The notes below the pieces were generated by a model, which did not search any database, was not told the DNA's origin, and was given only the letters and a program-made list of their open reading frames with translations. A DNA stretch of 64,000 nucleotides, taken from assembly GCA_900472575.1 (NCBI GenBank), contig UCIV01000027.1, positions 62,001 through 126,000 on the forward strand, read 5' to 3'. This document shows, in pieces, positions 1-10,200 of the stretch. Positions within the stretch are counted from its first letter, which is position 1. Every line of letters begins with the position of its first letter. The translations under genes were made by a program, and so were the position numbers. This DNA is from Hyphomicrobiales bacterium (GTDB taxonomy: Bacteria; Pseudomonadota; Alphaproteobacteria; Rhizobiales; Rhizobiaceae).

Positions 1-426
1 CGTAGCGAACGGCAGCCGATGGGTGAGCATAAGTTCGGCCAGCGGCTTCACGCGTCGATAATCGGCGAGTTGTCTCCCTCGCTCCCATTTACCGAGGTCG
101 GAGCCGACGTTTCCGCTTTCCGGGACGTCGCCGAGAAGAGCCGACAGTTCTCTGGATCGGCGCCAATTTTCCGACGAGGTCGTATTGCGGGCGACATGTT
201 CGACAGTGGACCGCAAGATCCGGTTTTCCGGCCGGTCCAGCGAATATTCGTCTAACTGGACGCTGAATTGATGAAGTCCGCCGGCTGCACCGATCTGCTT
301 TGCGACGTCAAGTCTTCCCCGCAAACAGGCCTCTCTCGTCTCGATGATTGTATAGCCGGATCGGAGGCCCCGCCTGATCAGTTCCGAAGCTTCGTCGAGG
401 AATGCGGCCGCAAACCACTCGGTCAT
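1..426 (-). pseudogene. mcrC: mcrC remnant, runs off the left edge
   Basis: Reading the minus strand from an ATG at 426 to the window edge gives 142 open codons that match the middle of McrC, the nuclease subunit of the McrBC type IV (modified-cytosine) restriction system. The recognisable parts are a helical stretch ending in ELIRRGLRSGY, then ACLRGRLDVAKQI and DEYSLDRPENRILRSTV, which are hallmark McrC blocks. The normal McrC N-terminus is absent. Instead this frame begins inside the mcrB remnant that precedes it, overlapping it out of frame. The PD-(D/E)xK nuclease part would lie beyond base 1 and cannot be judged. I read it as the downstream side of a deletion that fused mcrB to mcrC; it could still be translated from the ATG at 426. 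Confidence 0.7.
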
Positions 427-964
427 CCAACCATGTTGCAAATGCCCATGCATCTTCAAGCAACGACAGCTGCATTTCAGGTGAGAGCAACTTGAAGGAC
501 ATCAGGGCACGAATGAAGAACCCCAATTCACGTGGCCTATGGTTCATAAAGCCTGGTCCGCCGGAGCCGAGACCCTTTAGGACGTTGTCGGAAAGAAGTC
601 GCTCGGCCCGTTCACCTTCAAGCGGCGCCCCCGACCATGCCCATGCTTTGCCTATGCCTTCGCGCTTCGAATGGGGACCCATGTTGTTGGGGAAGAGGTA
701 CAGAATCCACAGGATCTCGGACAGCAATTTGCAGGCGTTCGGAGATGCCCCTTTAAACTTCTTCGTCAACTTCTCATAAAATCCGCCGACGCCGCCTTCG
801 AACGCCCCGCTGAAGCGTTCGGCGACTTCCGCGAGCCCTTCGTGGGACCAGAGGTGGTCCGGTCCGAAAAGCGATCCCTCGTTCTTCAGGCAGCGGTCTC
901 TCCATTCCGTCGCCGCCTCCAACGTGGTTTCTGAATTTGGATGAAATGGGCTGTAGCGCGACAT
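308..964 (-). pseudogene. mcrB: mcrB remnant: N-terminal domain only
   Basis: The product (218 residues from ATG 964, which has GGGAGA a few bases upstream) begins MSRYSPFHPNSE and carries the N-terminal domain seen on many bacterial McrB-type AAA GTPases: EILWILYLFPNNMGPHSK, WAWSG, ELGFFIRALMSF and AWAFATWLDD. In intact homologues this domain is followed by an AAA domain with Walker A/B motifs. Here homology stops right after ATWLDD and about 40 unrelated residues follow before the stop. At that same point another frame picks up mcrC in mid-gene. The ATPase domain and the start of mcrC are therefore missing. The open frame extends upstream to 1153, but those extra residues look unlike the family. 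Divergent from the NTPase-PRTase gene, with 270 bases between. Confidence 0.65.
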
Positions 965-1234
965 GTCTTCTCCCAGGTGTCGGTCGCCATATCCATAGGA
1001 TGCCTGAGTTAAATATCGCTTAGGTACCCGGACCGACAGTGATATAACTCCGGTCTTACTAGTAATGTAATCTCGGGGGCGAGTAAGCCGCGTCTGCATT
1101 TGGTCGGTTGCGTATGACGGTCTTACTTCAAGTAAAAATGCCGAGTTCTTCACAAAACACTTCCTTTGCTGCTCTCGATGGTAATATTCTTGGCGCGGGA
1201 TGTAACTTCACGTTGATTCGGTGGGCAGATTAAA

Positions 1235-4200
1235 GTGAATGCTGTCAATGAGATAGCCGCTAGCTCTGGTGAGCAGTCCAGCAGTTCATTAGGATCTGCC
1301 GATATGTTTCAGCTGGCATTATTGCGAGACAGAGGCCAGCCGGATTGGCGGGATGCTGCAGCCTCATCTTTAACAAAGCTAGTGATTGCCCGAGCAGGAG
1401 GTGAGGACACGAATTTCGGAGACGCGATCGAAACGCTATCGCGACAGAAAATATCGTGCCTGGCTGAGGCGGCCTTGGTGATCCAGGCCCTTGGATCGGA
1501 CAGCCTACTTAATCACCCATTATTGGAATGCGACGAACGTTTTCTGGTGGAGGTCTGTGAGCGAAATCACCCGGAGATTGCCCAATACTCGGGGTCCGCA
1601 GACAAACGTCAAACGCATGAAAAAATCGCACATCTGGCGGGCGCTCACGAGCGGATTGTTGGCTTACTAAGCCCTCTATCAGAGATAACGAGCGATATTG
1701 ACGGTATTGTCGCGTCCCGCGGTCAAATCCTGACTGTTTTGAACAACGGGATAGTCAAAGCCTATTGTGGACCGGCAGACGCACAGCAAGTGCGTACTCG
1801 TATCGATGTGGCAATCAAAAAAATTGCTCGCCTGTCGAAAGAGACTGAGAGCTTCTGGGACGATCTTTCTGACGCGGACCATTACTTGAGTGATCAACGG
1901 GCGTACGTGGAGCAAAACCATTCCCTCTTGATCCAAGGCTTCTTTTCGCCGTTTGTCGCCGCCGCATCCAGTGCCATCGAAAAGATTGTGAGCTCGACGC
2001 GCGGTAAAGCAAAGACACAGATCAGTGCCCGTACTGTCGTTGGCGGGGTTTTGCAAAAACGTTACCCTCTGCATGATGTTGGACGTGAGATCTCGCTCGT
2101 TATTCCTCTCCGCAGCGCCGGCCCGGGGATCGCAATAAACTTGAGTGTAAATGCCGATTTCAATCGTACGCAGCTTCATATCGAAAATGAGGCGCTTCCG
2201 CTTGGCAATGTAGGCCCCGGAGATTTCGCGGCCGTTTTTGTAGCGAAAATTCTTTCCCCGAGTGTCATGGCGGAAATCATGGTCACGGTGACATGGGATG
2301 AGGCGGGGCACGCGGAATCGCGCGAAGCCGTCTTTCTCATCGAGGTAAATGCGCAGAGTGCTAACGTTGATTGGGCGCTGCTGGAGTATCAGCATCCCTA
2401 TAGTACGGATGTTGCGAAAGGGGAGGCATTCGTCGGCCGAGTTGACCAGGTAAAGTCTTTGGGCAACCGCATGCTGCGGCAACCCATGGAACCGTTCTTT
2501 GTAACTGGTCAAAAGCGGATCGGGAAGACATCCTTGGCACTGGCGGCGGCAGAGTTTGCCAAGGCGCATTCACCCTCGTCGATCCACGTACAGTACCTTC
2601 TTTGGGGCAAGATAGCCTATGATGATCCGCGGGCATCGATGCGGGAGCTTGGGGAGCGTTTCTCTAGCTTCATCAAAGCGACGCTACCTAGAGACATTTC
2701 AATCCCCGACTTGGATTTTGACGGTTCGCTCGCACCTCTTACCCGGCTTGCGGATCTGGCCTACGATACAAGGCCCGACCTCAAGTACGTCCTCATCCTT
2801 GATGAATTCGACGAAATCCATCCTGAACTTTATCAGCAAGGAAACTTGGCCGAGACGTTTTTTGCGAACCTGCGCGCACTGACAACGTGTGAAAATCTCT
2901 GCCTCGTTCTAGTAGGCGGGGAAAATATGCCGTTCATCATGGATCGGCAGGGACAGAAGTTGAATAAGCTCATACCGTTCCGCCTCGACTACTTCAGCAG
3001 AGATCGAGAGTGGGACGATTTCATTACGCTGGTGCGCAAACCCACCGAAGATTCAATATACTGGCACGAAGATGCTATATCTGAGATATTTAACCTCACG
3101 AACGGCAACCCATATTTTGCGAAAATCGTGTGTTCGAGCGTTTTCCAAAACGCTGTCCGAGAACGAGATGCCGATGTGACATCACAGGAAGTTCGTAATA
3201 GCTTATCATCGAACATCCAGACGTTTGATGTGAATTCTTTCGCACACCTCTGGATGGACGGAATTCACAAGCCGCCATCTGAGCGAGAACCGGACATCTT
3301 GCGACGATCGCGAACATTAGTCGCATTAGGAAGGGCAGCCCGCCGTGGGGGCAATATCAACCTCTCCAACGTACTCGCGGGCCGGGACGGGATCATGCTC
3401 ACTGACAGTGAGGTATCACCGGTCCTGAACGACTTCGTTAAACGAGGCATTCTTAGAGAGAACAACAAAAGCTACGATTTCATCCTCCCAATTTTCCGGC
3501 TGTGGTTAACCGAAATTGGCATAAATCGCCTCCTTGCCGATGCATTGGGCGAGGAACTTGCTGCAGCAGTCATGCAGGCGGAAGATGCGGCGTATGTCAC
3601 ATCCGACGAGATATCTGCGCTCGTAAAAAAATGGCCAACTTATCAAGGAAGACAAATCGGGACCGATGATGTCCGAGCGTGGCTCGAACAGGTAAAGACG
3701 CATCAAGAGCAACGCCTTCTCTTCAAGATTTTGTCGAACTTGCATTTTTATGATGAACTGGAAATTAGAGAGCGTTTACGGACGCTTCACGGGATGGTCC
3801 GACCGATACTCCCGCTTTTTGTTCAAACGAAGAGATCAGAACGACGGATGGACGTGTTGATCACCTACCTAGATGGCGAGGGTAAAAGTGGCCAATACTA
3901 TGCTTCACGCTACGCCGAAGAGAATAGCCTGAGTGTCCGTTGTCTGATGTCGCCCTCGAGATTTGCGGATGACGTTGCCCATCATACAGAGCGGTATGGT
4001 GCGCCTTCCGTACTGCTAATTGTTGACGACCTAGTGGCCACCGGCGGCTCAGTCAGCAAAGGATTGACGATCTTTGCGAACGAGAACAGGGCACTTCTCC
4101 AAGCTCTTAATATCCCTGTTATGGTATTGACGATGGTTGCTACCGCCGATGGCGACGCGGCGGTACGAGAAGCCTTCAGTGCGCTACCATGGCTGAGCGG

Positions 4201-4480
4201 CGATTTCCGCTACTGCGAACTTCTTGCTGATTCAGATTATGCTTTCAGTGAAAGCAACAGAATCTGGGCCACGCCAACTGAACGCGATCGGGCAAAGGCT
4301 TTAGCTACAGACTTAGGTGGGCATATCTATAGAGACAATCCGCTCGGATACGGTGGGATGGGGATCCTTTCCGTGTTTCCCGCGAACTGCCCTAATAACT
4401 CTTTGCCGATCCTTCACTCTAAAGGGCGTCAAGGTGATCGCGTCATATGGCACCCGCTCTTTCCGAGATTGACCAATTAG
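1235..4480 (+). CDS. P-loop NTPase fused to a phosphoribosyltransferase-fold domain, candidate defence protein
   Basis: 1,081 residues, probably cytoplasmic (no signal or membrane segment seen). In order: a helical N-terminal part (about 1-240), a beta-rich segment (about 250-385), a STAND/AAA-like ATPase opened by FVGR near 399-402 with Walker A GQKRIGKTS at 425-433 and Walker B VLILDEFDE around 518-526, a winged-helix-like stretch (about 680-780), and a C-terminal phosphoribosyltransferase fold with DGEGKSG at 880-886 and the PRPP-loop signature VDDLVATGGS at 930-939. PRTase-fold domains of this kind (the PRTase-CE group, as I recall it) have been proposed as effectors in bacterial conflict systems. 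Its function here is inference, supported by the neighbouring mcrBC scar. GTG start; an ATG at 1304 is the alternative. It stands alone, with no partner gene downstream. Confidence 0.75.
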   Translation: MNAVNEIAASSGEQSSSSLGSADMFQLALLRDRGQPDWRDAAASSLTKLVIARAGGEDTNFGDAIETLSRQKISCLAEAALVIQALGSDSLLNHPLLECDERFLVEVCERNHPEIAQYSGSADKRQTHEKIAHLAGAHERIVGLLSPLSEITSDIDGIVASRGQILTVLNNGIVKAYCGPADAQQVRTRIDVAIKKIARLSKETESFWDDLSDADHYLSDQRAYVEQNHSLLIQGFFSPFVAAASSAIEKIVSSTRGKAKTQISARTVVGGVLQKRYPLHDVGREISLVIPLRSAGPGIAINLSVNADFNRTQLHIENEALPLGNVGPGDFAAVFVAKILSPSVMAEIMVTVTWDEAGHAESREAVFLIEVNAQSANVDWALLEYQHPYSTDVAKGEAFVGRVDQVKSLGNRMLRQPMEPFFVTGQKRIGKTSLALAAAEFAKAHSPSSIHVQYLLWGKIAYDDPRASMRELGERFSSFIKATLPRDISIPDLDFDGSLAPLTRLADLAYDTRPDLKYVLILDEFDEIHPELYQQGNLAETFFANLRALTTCENLCLVLVGGENMPFIMDRQGQKLNKLIPFRLDYFSRDREWDDFITLVRKPTEDSIYWHEDAISEIFNLTNGNPYFAKIVCSSVFQNAVRERDADVTSQEVRNSLSSNIQTFDVNSFAHLWMDGIHKPPSEREPDILRRSRTLVALGRAARRGGNINLSNVLAGRDGIMLTDSEVSPVLNDFVKRGILRENNKSYDFILPIFRLWLTEIGINRLLADALGEELAAAVMQAEDAAYVTSDEISALVKKWPTYQGRQIGTDDVRAWLEQVKTHQEQRLLFKILSNLHFYDELEIRERLRTLHGMVRPILPLFVQTKRSERRMDVLITYLDGEGKSGQYYASRYAEENSLSVRCLMSPSRFADDVAHHTERYGAPSVLLIVDDLVATGGSVSKGLTIFANENRALLQALNIPVMVLTMVATADGDAAVREAFSALPWLSGDFRYCELLADSDYAFSESNRIWATPTERDRAKALATDLGGHIYRDNPLGYGGMGILSVFPANCPNNSLPILHSKGRQGDRVIWHPLFPRLTN

Positions 4481-4765
4481 AATCATTACCTAGACGGTTC
4501 GTCCGATTTCTGAAAAGGAGTTGTCTTCAACGATGCTCAGTTCGATCGGATACGACGTTTGATATGAGAAGAGCCTCGCTCCTTCGTTAGAGCCATCATC
4601 GGAGCCGTGATAAAAGTTCCCGGGTGTCCGATGAGATTAAAAATAATTAAAACAATAGGGTAGCGTCACCAAATCATATGTCGCTGGTTCGCATCCCTTC
4701 AAGGCGAAGGCGTGTAACCAACCGTGCGCCTCTTGCCGGATGTGCGCGTTTGGGGCCTAATTTAC

Positions 4766-4894
4766 TCAGATCTTCGGTGTCAGCATCTCAAAGCGATCAC
4801 GGATGGTGGAGCAAGTATCGCCGCCTAACCGCGCGATTGCGTCAATGCCTGCCGGATCTACATCCAACCGATCATCCACCACGCCTTCGGCATA
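4766..4894 (-). pseudogene. C-terminal fragment of a flavin-reductase-like protein
   Basis: Forty-three minus-strand codons ending at a TGA give DDRLDVDPAGIDAIARLGGD followed by CSTIRDRFEMLTPK. The pattern of a short variable stretch, IARLGGD and then RDRFEL-like residues is that of the C-terminal end of flavin reductase family (FMN-binding split-barrel) proteins. Upstream the frame is interrupted by stops within about 30 codons and no barrel domain is present. A small gene fragment is the simplest reading; a chance match cannot be excluded because it is so short. Confidence 0.4.
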
Positions 4895-5055
4895 ACAGGA
4901 TTTTCTTGGCCTTGTACTCATCCATGATATTAGGCTTGTTGAGCTGCAGGCGCAGAATCTCGGCTTCCTTCGGCATGGTCTTGTTCAGTATCCCAGCCCT
5001 TGATCGTGGGGATCGACTTCTTGTTGTCGACCTTGGACGCCATCTTCACTTGGCC

Positions 5056-5193
5056 TCAGGCCACCATGGAGTTCAGCGTCAAACCAACGCCAACGACCAC
5101 GACCATGAGTAAGACGTCGACGAGCAAAGCCCGGGCTAAGCCGTGAGGTGGGGACTGCAGACGGTTTACATAATCTTCTTTGAAATTTTCCAT
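5056..5193 (-). CDS. possible 45-residue single-membrane-segment peptide
   Basis: From ATG 5193 a short frame encodes MENFKEDYVNRLQSPP followed by one strongly hydrophobic helix (LLVDVLLMVVVVGVGLTL) and a stop after NSMVA. A clear ribosome site, GAGGA, lies 7 bases upstream of the ATG, which is the main reason for listing it. It could be a genuine small membrane protein, or the start of a longer membrane protein broken by the TGA, since more protein-like sequence continues for some codons beyond. It sits inside the decayed stretch, so the broken-gene reading is at least as likely. No family recognised. Confidence 0.35.
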   Translation of the reverse strand: MENFKEDYVNRLQSPPHGLARALLVDVLLMVVVVGVGLTLNSMVA

Positions 5194-5604
5194 AGCTGTT
5201 TCCTCTCTCAAGTTTCACGACCGTCGACGAAGCGATGGCGATCTGCCGCCGGCTTCACTTCGATCAGGGGAACCTACAGTGAGGGTGTCGCGAAAATTTC
5301 GCAGCGCAGGTCTTAGATTGTAATCAAATGTAACGAGATCGGTCGGTGCAGACTCAGCAGCCTCAACTCTGCTCCGGTGTCTAACCTTACCTTCTCAGGA
5401 GCGGGAATTGCGCAACAGCTGGAACTGATGCTGGCAACTGTATCCGGTGCCGAATATTCGACGCCTCGCCCCGCATGAACCGAAGCGGCAGTGGATCCGA
5501 CGCAATCGGTGCCGGCGTTGCGACATCAATTGTTACATCTTTGGCAAAACCAGGAGACATCAGCCTGCCACCATGGCGTCAGTTCAGCAATTCGGAGAAT
5601 GAAC

Positions 5605-5811
5605 ATGACCCTTGGGCTTTGGGATATCCGCGAGATCAAACAAGCGCTCATCGTTTTCTGCGAAGAGAACGAACTGGAGTTCAATGATCAGAGCGCGCTT
5701 ACGGCCGCGCAGCAGTTGATGCGTTTTGCACAACAACAGTCGGCCACCTCGGAGCAGCTGCTTCGTCAACTACGCTCTCATAATGTCGATCTATCTCAAC
5801 AGGCTTCTTAG
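5605..5811 (+). CDS. small helical hypothetical protein
   Basis: Sixty-eight residues, predicted all-helical and acidic to neutral: MTLGLWDIREIKQAL, then ALTAAQQLMRFAQQQ and EQLLRQLRSH. The ATG at 5605 is preferred over one at 5599 because GGAG lies 7 bases upstream of it and too close to the other. No signal peptide or known motif. It precedes the efflux adaptor gene by 166 bases in the same direction but an operator-like palindrome separates them, so it is probably a separate unit. Function unknown. Confidence 0.5.
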   Translation: MTLGLWDIREIKQALIVFCEENELEFNDQSALTAAQQLMRFAQQQSATSEQLLRQLRSHNVDLSQQAS

Positions 5812-5859
5812 GACCCGCTGATGGGTACCTGGAGGCGTGAGCCGCGATGACGCAGCGAC

Positions 5860-5874
5860 AAATTGATACAATTT
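5860..5874. promoter_or_regulatory. AAATTG-ATA-CAATTT palindrome upstream of the efflux operon
   Basis: A perfect 6-base inverted repeat around ATA, about 104 bases before the adaptor gene start. It contains TTGATACA, which recurs at 10660-10667 in front of the two-component genes. It could be a regulator site shared by pump and sensor operons, or simply an AT-rich promoter element (TTGATA resembles a -35 box). Confidence 0.35.
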
Positions 5875-5977
5875 CAGAAACCTGCGGCACGTCCCAGCGA
5901 CAAGGCCCGGTTACGCTACGAGGCGTCTCGCAGAAATGCGCTACCGCCAAAATAATTTTCAATAAGGGGTTTCAAAA

Positions 5978-7231
5978 ATGATCCGACGTTCCGGGGCGAC
6001 CTTCGTTCAAACGGCCTTTCTCGTGTGTTGTAGCTTCGCCTTGCACGGTTGTAATGGAGAGGTCGCGGCACAACAGCCGGCCACGACCCAGGATCCCGAG
6101 GTAAGCGTTCAAGAACTAGAGCAAAAAACAGTACCCCTCACTCGTGAACTGCCAGGACGGACGAGCGCCAATCTGGTTTCTGAAGTTCGGCCCCGGGTGA
6201 CCGGCATTATCCAGAGGCGAGTCTTCGAAGAAGGAGGTCAGGTCGAAGCCGGCGACGTCCTTTACGAACTGGACCCAACGCCCTTTGAAGCCGCCCACCG
6301 AAACGCCCAAGCTACCTTGCAGCGAGCGGAGGGCGCCGTTCCAAGCGCGCGGGCCAGGTTCGAGCGCTACGAGCGTCTGAGCGCCAACAATGCTGTTAGT
6401 CGGCAGGAACTGGACATTGCCCGAACTCAGTTGCTTCAGGCGGAAGCAGATGTAGCAGCGGCGACGGCGGCACTTGAAACCGCCCGCATCGAACTTGACT
6501 ACACAAAAATAGTTGCTCCCATAAGTGGGCGGGTAGATGGCTCAACCGTCACTCAGGGAGCATTGGTGACGCGGGATCAGGCGCAGCCGCTGACCGTCAT
6601 CCGTCAGCACGATGTCATCAATGTGGATCTTGTAAGGTCAAGTGCCAGCCTTTTGGCTCTCAACAAGGCGCTGGCATCCAACAGCATCAGATCAAACGGA
6701 GAGTATGTCACAGTCGAGCTGAAGCTTGAGGACGGCTCGCGCTACCCTCATCCTGGTAAGCTTCAGTACCTTGGATCAGCGGTCTCGCAGTCGACAGGAA
6801 TGGTGTCGTTGCGTGCGGTCTTTCCCAACCCAGATGGACTGTTGATGCCGGGCATGTATGTGCGTGCCTTAATCGAAGAGGGATTTATCGAAAATAGCTT
6901 TCTTGTGCCGCAACGCGCGGTCTCTCGTAATCCCCGCGGACAAGCCGTCGCCCGGTTTGTCGGGGATGATGCAAAAATAGAGGAGCGTGTTCTGACCGTT
7001 GACCGGTCCATCGGGAACAACTGGCTCGTCACCGGTGGTGTGGCTGAGGGCGATCGCGTCGTCGTGGAGGGATCGCAGCGGACACGCGTGGGACAGAACG
7101 TCCGTGCCAAGGCGGTCGTCGTTGAAGATGACACGGGAGAAGTGCGAGGCGTGGAGGAAGCGTCAGCATCACGCGAGTCGATCCGCAATGCGAAGGCTCA
7201 CGCAGGCTCGCGCACCGTGTCGCTTCAATAG
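5978..7231 (+). CDS. RND efflux periplasmic adaptor (membrane-fusion) lipoprotein
   Basis: 417 residues of the AcrA/MexA family, which bridges an inner-membrane RND pump to an outer-membrane channel. The N-terminus is a lipoprotein signal: a hydrophobic run ending in LHGC, with Cys25 as the likely lipidated residue. It is followed by the lipoyl half-motifs (GQVEAGDVLYELD), a helical hairpin (about 95-170), and the beta-barrel and membrane-proximal domains (PISGRVDG, SFLVPQRAV). It lies 10 bases upstream of the pump gene and is co-transcribed with it. Closest in style to rhizobial/agrobacterial adaptors such as AmeA, but that assignment is not secure, so no symbol is given. No TetR repressor gene is adjacent; the nearby two-component system is the likely regulator. 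Confidence 0.9.
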   Translation: MIRRSGATFVQTAFLVCCSFALHGCNGEVAAQQPATTQDPEVSVQELEQKTVPLTRELPGRTSANLVSEVRPRVTGIIQRRVFEEGGQVEAGDVLYELDPTPFEAAHRNAQATLQRAEGAVPSARARFERYERLSANNAVSRQELDIARTQLLQAEADVAAATAALETARIELDYTKIVAPISGRVDGSTVTQGALVTRDQAQPLTVIRQHDVINVDLVRSSASLLALNKALASNSIRSNGEYVTVELKLEDGSRYPHPGKLQYLGSAVSQSTGMVSLRAVFPNPDGLLMPGMYVRALIEEGFIENSFLVPQRAVSRNPRGQAVARFVGDDAKIEERVLTVDRSIGNNWLVTGGVAEGDRVVVEGSQRTRVGQNVRAKAVVVEDDTGEVRGVEEASASRESIRNAKAHAGSRTVSLQ

Positions 7232-7241
7232 GATGCACGTC

Positions 7242-10200
7242 ATGTCCCGTTTTTTTATCGAACGCCCTATCTTCGCCGTTGTTCTGGCCGTGGCGATCAT
7301 GATGGCAGGGGCACTCTCGATCCCCTCGTTGTCGATCTCCCAATATCCTCAAATCGCGCCACCTGCTGTCCGGATTACCGCCACTTATCCTGGGGCCGAT
7401 GCGAAGACAGTAGAAGATTCGGTCACGAAGGTGATCGAGCAGGGTATGACCGGGATCGATAATGTCGATTATATCTCCTCGAGCTCCACGGCGACCGGCG
7501 AGTCTTCGATCACACTGACGTTTACCAGCGAAGCTGATCCCGATGTGGCGCAGATGCAGGTTCAAAACAATCTTCAGCTTGTCGAAGCACGCTTGCCGCA
7601 GGCTGTGCTCGATAGTGGGTTGACCGTTTCAAAATCGACGGCAAGCTTTTTCTTGATTGCCGCTCTTGCATCGTCCGATGGAAGCCTCAACGGGAACGAT
7701 ATCGCCGACTTCATCGACACGTCGCTTATGGATACGTTACGACGGATTCCCGGCGTCGGCGAAGCGCGTCTTCTTGGGTCGGATCGTTATGCGATGCGTA
7801 TTTGGATCGATCCGGACAAATTATCACAACATGGACTGATGGTCAGCGATGTGACGCAGGCCGTGCGCGCGCAAAATACCCAGGTCTCCGCCGGCCAACT
7901 CGGGGCCGTACCGCAGCGACGTGGCCAGCAACTTAACGCTACGGTTACAGCCGGCAGTCGTCTGCAAACCGTAGAGCAGTTCGAGGCGATCATTCTCGAC
8001 AGTAATGCCGACGGCTCCGTCATCCGCCTGAGCGACGTTGCAACGGTGGAGCTTGGGGCGGAGAGTTACACCCTCTCAAGTACCTATAGTGGCACGCCTG
8101 CCGCCGGCGTAGGCTTTCGATTGGCGTCCGGTGCCAACGCACTGGACACTGCTGAAGCTATCCGCGCCGAGATCGAGCGGCAGCGGCCAAATTTTCCGGC
8201 GGGCGTCGACGTACATTACCCGTTCGACACGTCGCCTTTCGTCCGATTGTCGATCGAGGGAGTCGTGGTGACGCTCATCGAGGCCGTCGTTCTTGTCTTC
8301 ATCGTGATGTATGTGTTCCTGCAAAATGTCCGAGCGACAATTATCCCGACGTTGGCCATCCCAGTCGTGCTTCTTGGCACCTTCGCTGTTCTGGATCTCT
8401 TCGGGTATTCCATCAATACGCTCACCATGTTCGGAATGGTGCTGGCTATCGGCCTCTTGGTGGATGATGCCATCGTCGTCGTCGAGAATGTCGAGCGGGT
8501 GATGGAGGAAGAAGGTCTCGGCCCGCGCGAGGCGACAATCAAGTCCATGGGTGAGATCAGCAGCGCTCTCGTCGGCATCACAACTGTACTAGCCGCGGTG
8601 TTCATTCCGATGGCGTTCTTCTCTGGCTCCGTCGGTATCATCTATCGGCAGTTTTCGGTCACCATTGTCACGGCCATGGTCCTATCTGTCCTTGTCGCGC
8701 TGGTGCTGACGCCTGCCCTTTGCGCATCGCTCCTTAAGAAATCTGAACATGGTGCGATAAAAGCTGCGCCGTTTCGATGGTTCAATGCCGGGTTCGCTCG
8801 CTTTACAAACGCATACCAGAAAGCCACTCAGGTTCTGCTTCGGCGCATTGCTATTGGCGTCCTTATGTGCCTAGCAATCGCCGTCGGAGTGGGGTACCTC
8901 TTTGCCAGGCTGCCTTCTGCATTTCTTCCCGAAGAGGATCAAGGGCGCCTTGTGACCGCCGTCCAGTTGCCGCCCGGTGCGACGGCTGACCGTACACGGC
9001 GCGTTCTCGATCAAGTCATCGAACACTACCTGACAAACGAGCGTGACTACGTCGAGGGCATATTCGGATCTGTCGGCTTCAGTTTTGGCGGGCAGGGGCA
9101 GAATGTTGCTACCGTATTTGTCGCGTTGAAGGATTTCGAGGAGCGGAAGACTCCTGAGGCCTCGGCCGCGGCAATCGTCCGGCGGGCAATGGCGGCTTTC
9201 ACGAAGATATCCGACGGACGTGTCGTGGCGCTCAACCCTCCTGCGATCCCAGGCTTTGGCAACAACAGCGGTTTCGATTTCTTCCTTCGCGACACCGGCA
9301 ACGCCGGGCATGAGGCTCTCATAGTCGCTCGCAACCAGTTGTTGGGCGCGGCAGCGCAAAACAATCGGCTGACAGGGACGCGTCCGAATGGTCAGGACGA
9401 TACGCCCCAATACTCGATCGCTATAGATCGCGAACGCGCAAGCGCTCTGGGCATTAACCTGTCTGATATTGACGCGACTCTTTCCACGGCCTGGGGAGGC
9501 ACCTACGTCAACGATTTTCTCGACCGCGGCCGCGTGAAGCGGGTGTATGTCCAGTCCGACGCCGAGTTTCGAATGCAACCCGAGGACTTCGAGCGCTGGC
9601 ATGTTCGCAATAATCTCGGTGAAATGGTTCCTCTATCGTCCTTCTCGACCGGGAGCTGGAGTTTCGGATCACCGAGACTGGAGCGATATAACGGCGTCTC
9701 CGCGGTGCAGCTTCAGGGTTCACCAGCGGCCGGAGTAAGCTCTGGGCGGGCGATGGAAGAGATCGATCGCATGGTGGAAGATCTGCCGGAGGGCTTCTCA
9801 CATCAGTGGACTGGCCTGTCAGCGGAGGAGCGTCTCGCAGGCAATCAGGCTCTCCAGCTGTACATCATTTCCGTCATCGTCGTCTTTCTGGCATTGGCTG
9901 CACTTTATGAAAGCTGGACGGTGCCATTGTCCGTCATGCTCTCGGTGCCGGTTGGCATATTGGGAGCGCTGATCGCGGCAAGCCAATTCGGACAGCTAAA
10001 TGATGTTTACTTCAAAGTCGGGCTACTGACGACTATTGGACTAACTGCAAAAAACGCGATCCTGATTGTTGAGTTTGCCACGGCGGAAGAATTGAAGGGC
10101 AAGGGCCTTATCGAGGCGACCATTGAGGCGTCCCGTCAACGCCTTCGACCTATCCTCATGACCTCCTTCGCCTTTATCTTGGGTGTCTTGCCCCTCGCAA

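Larger units (their letters stand above)
4481..5604. other. decayed stretch between defence-like and efflux regions
   Basis: About 1.1 kb with no convincing full-length gene. It holds a flavin-reductase-like tail on the minus strand (4766-4894), a 45-codon minus-strand frame with a good ribosome site (5056-5193), the AT-rich run around 4640-4665, and a 13-base palindrome (GCGAAA-A-TTTCGC) at 5290-5302. Open frames in the stretch do not resemble proteins. I read it as the remains of lost genes at a recombination boundary. Confidence 0.5.

Noticed and set aside
1679..2569. 296-codon minus-strand frame opposite the NTPase-PRTase gene
   Set aside because: Complementary shadow of a gene with clear motifs; no protein-like domain and no ribosome site.
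4673..4715. tRNA-like T-arm sequence (GCTGGTTCGCATCCC) near 4683-4700, considered as a tRNA 3' end or attachment site
   Set aside because: The stem does not pair and no cloverleaf can be drawn upstream.
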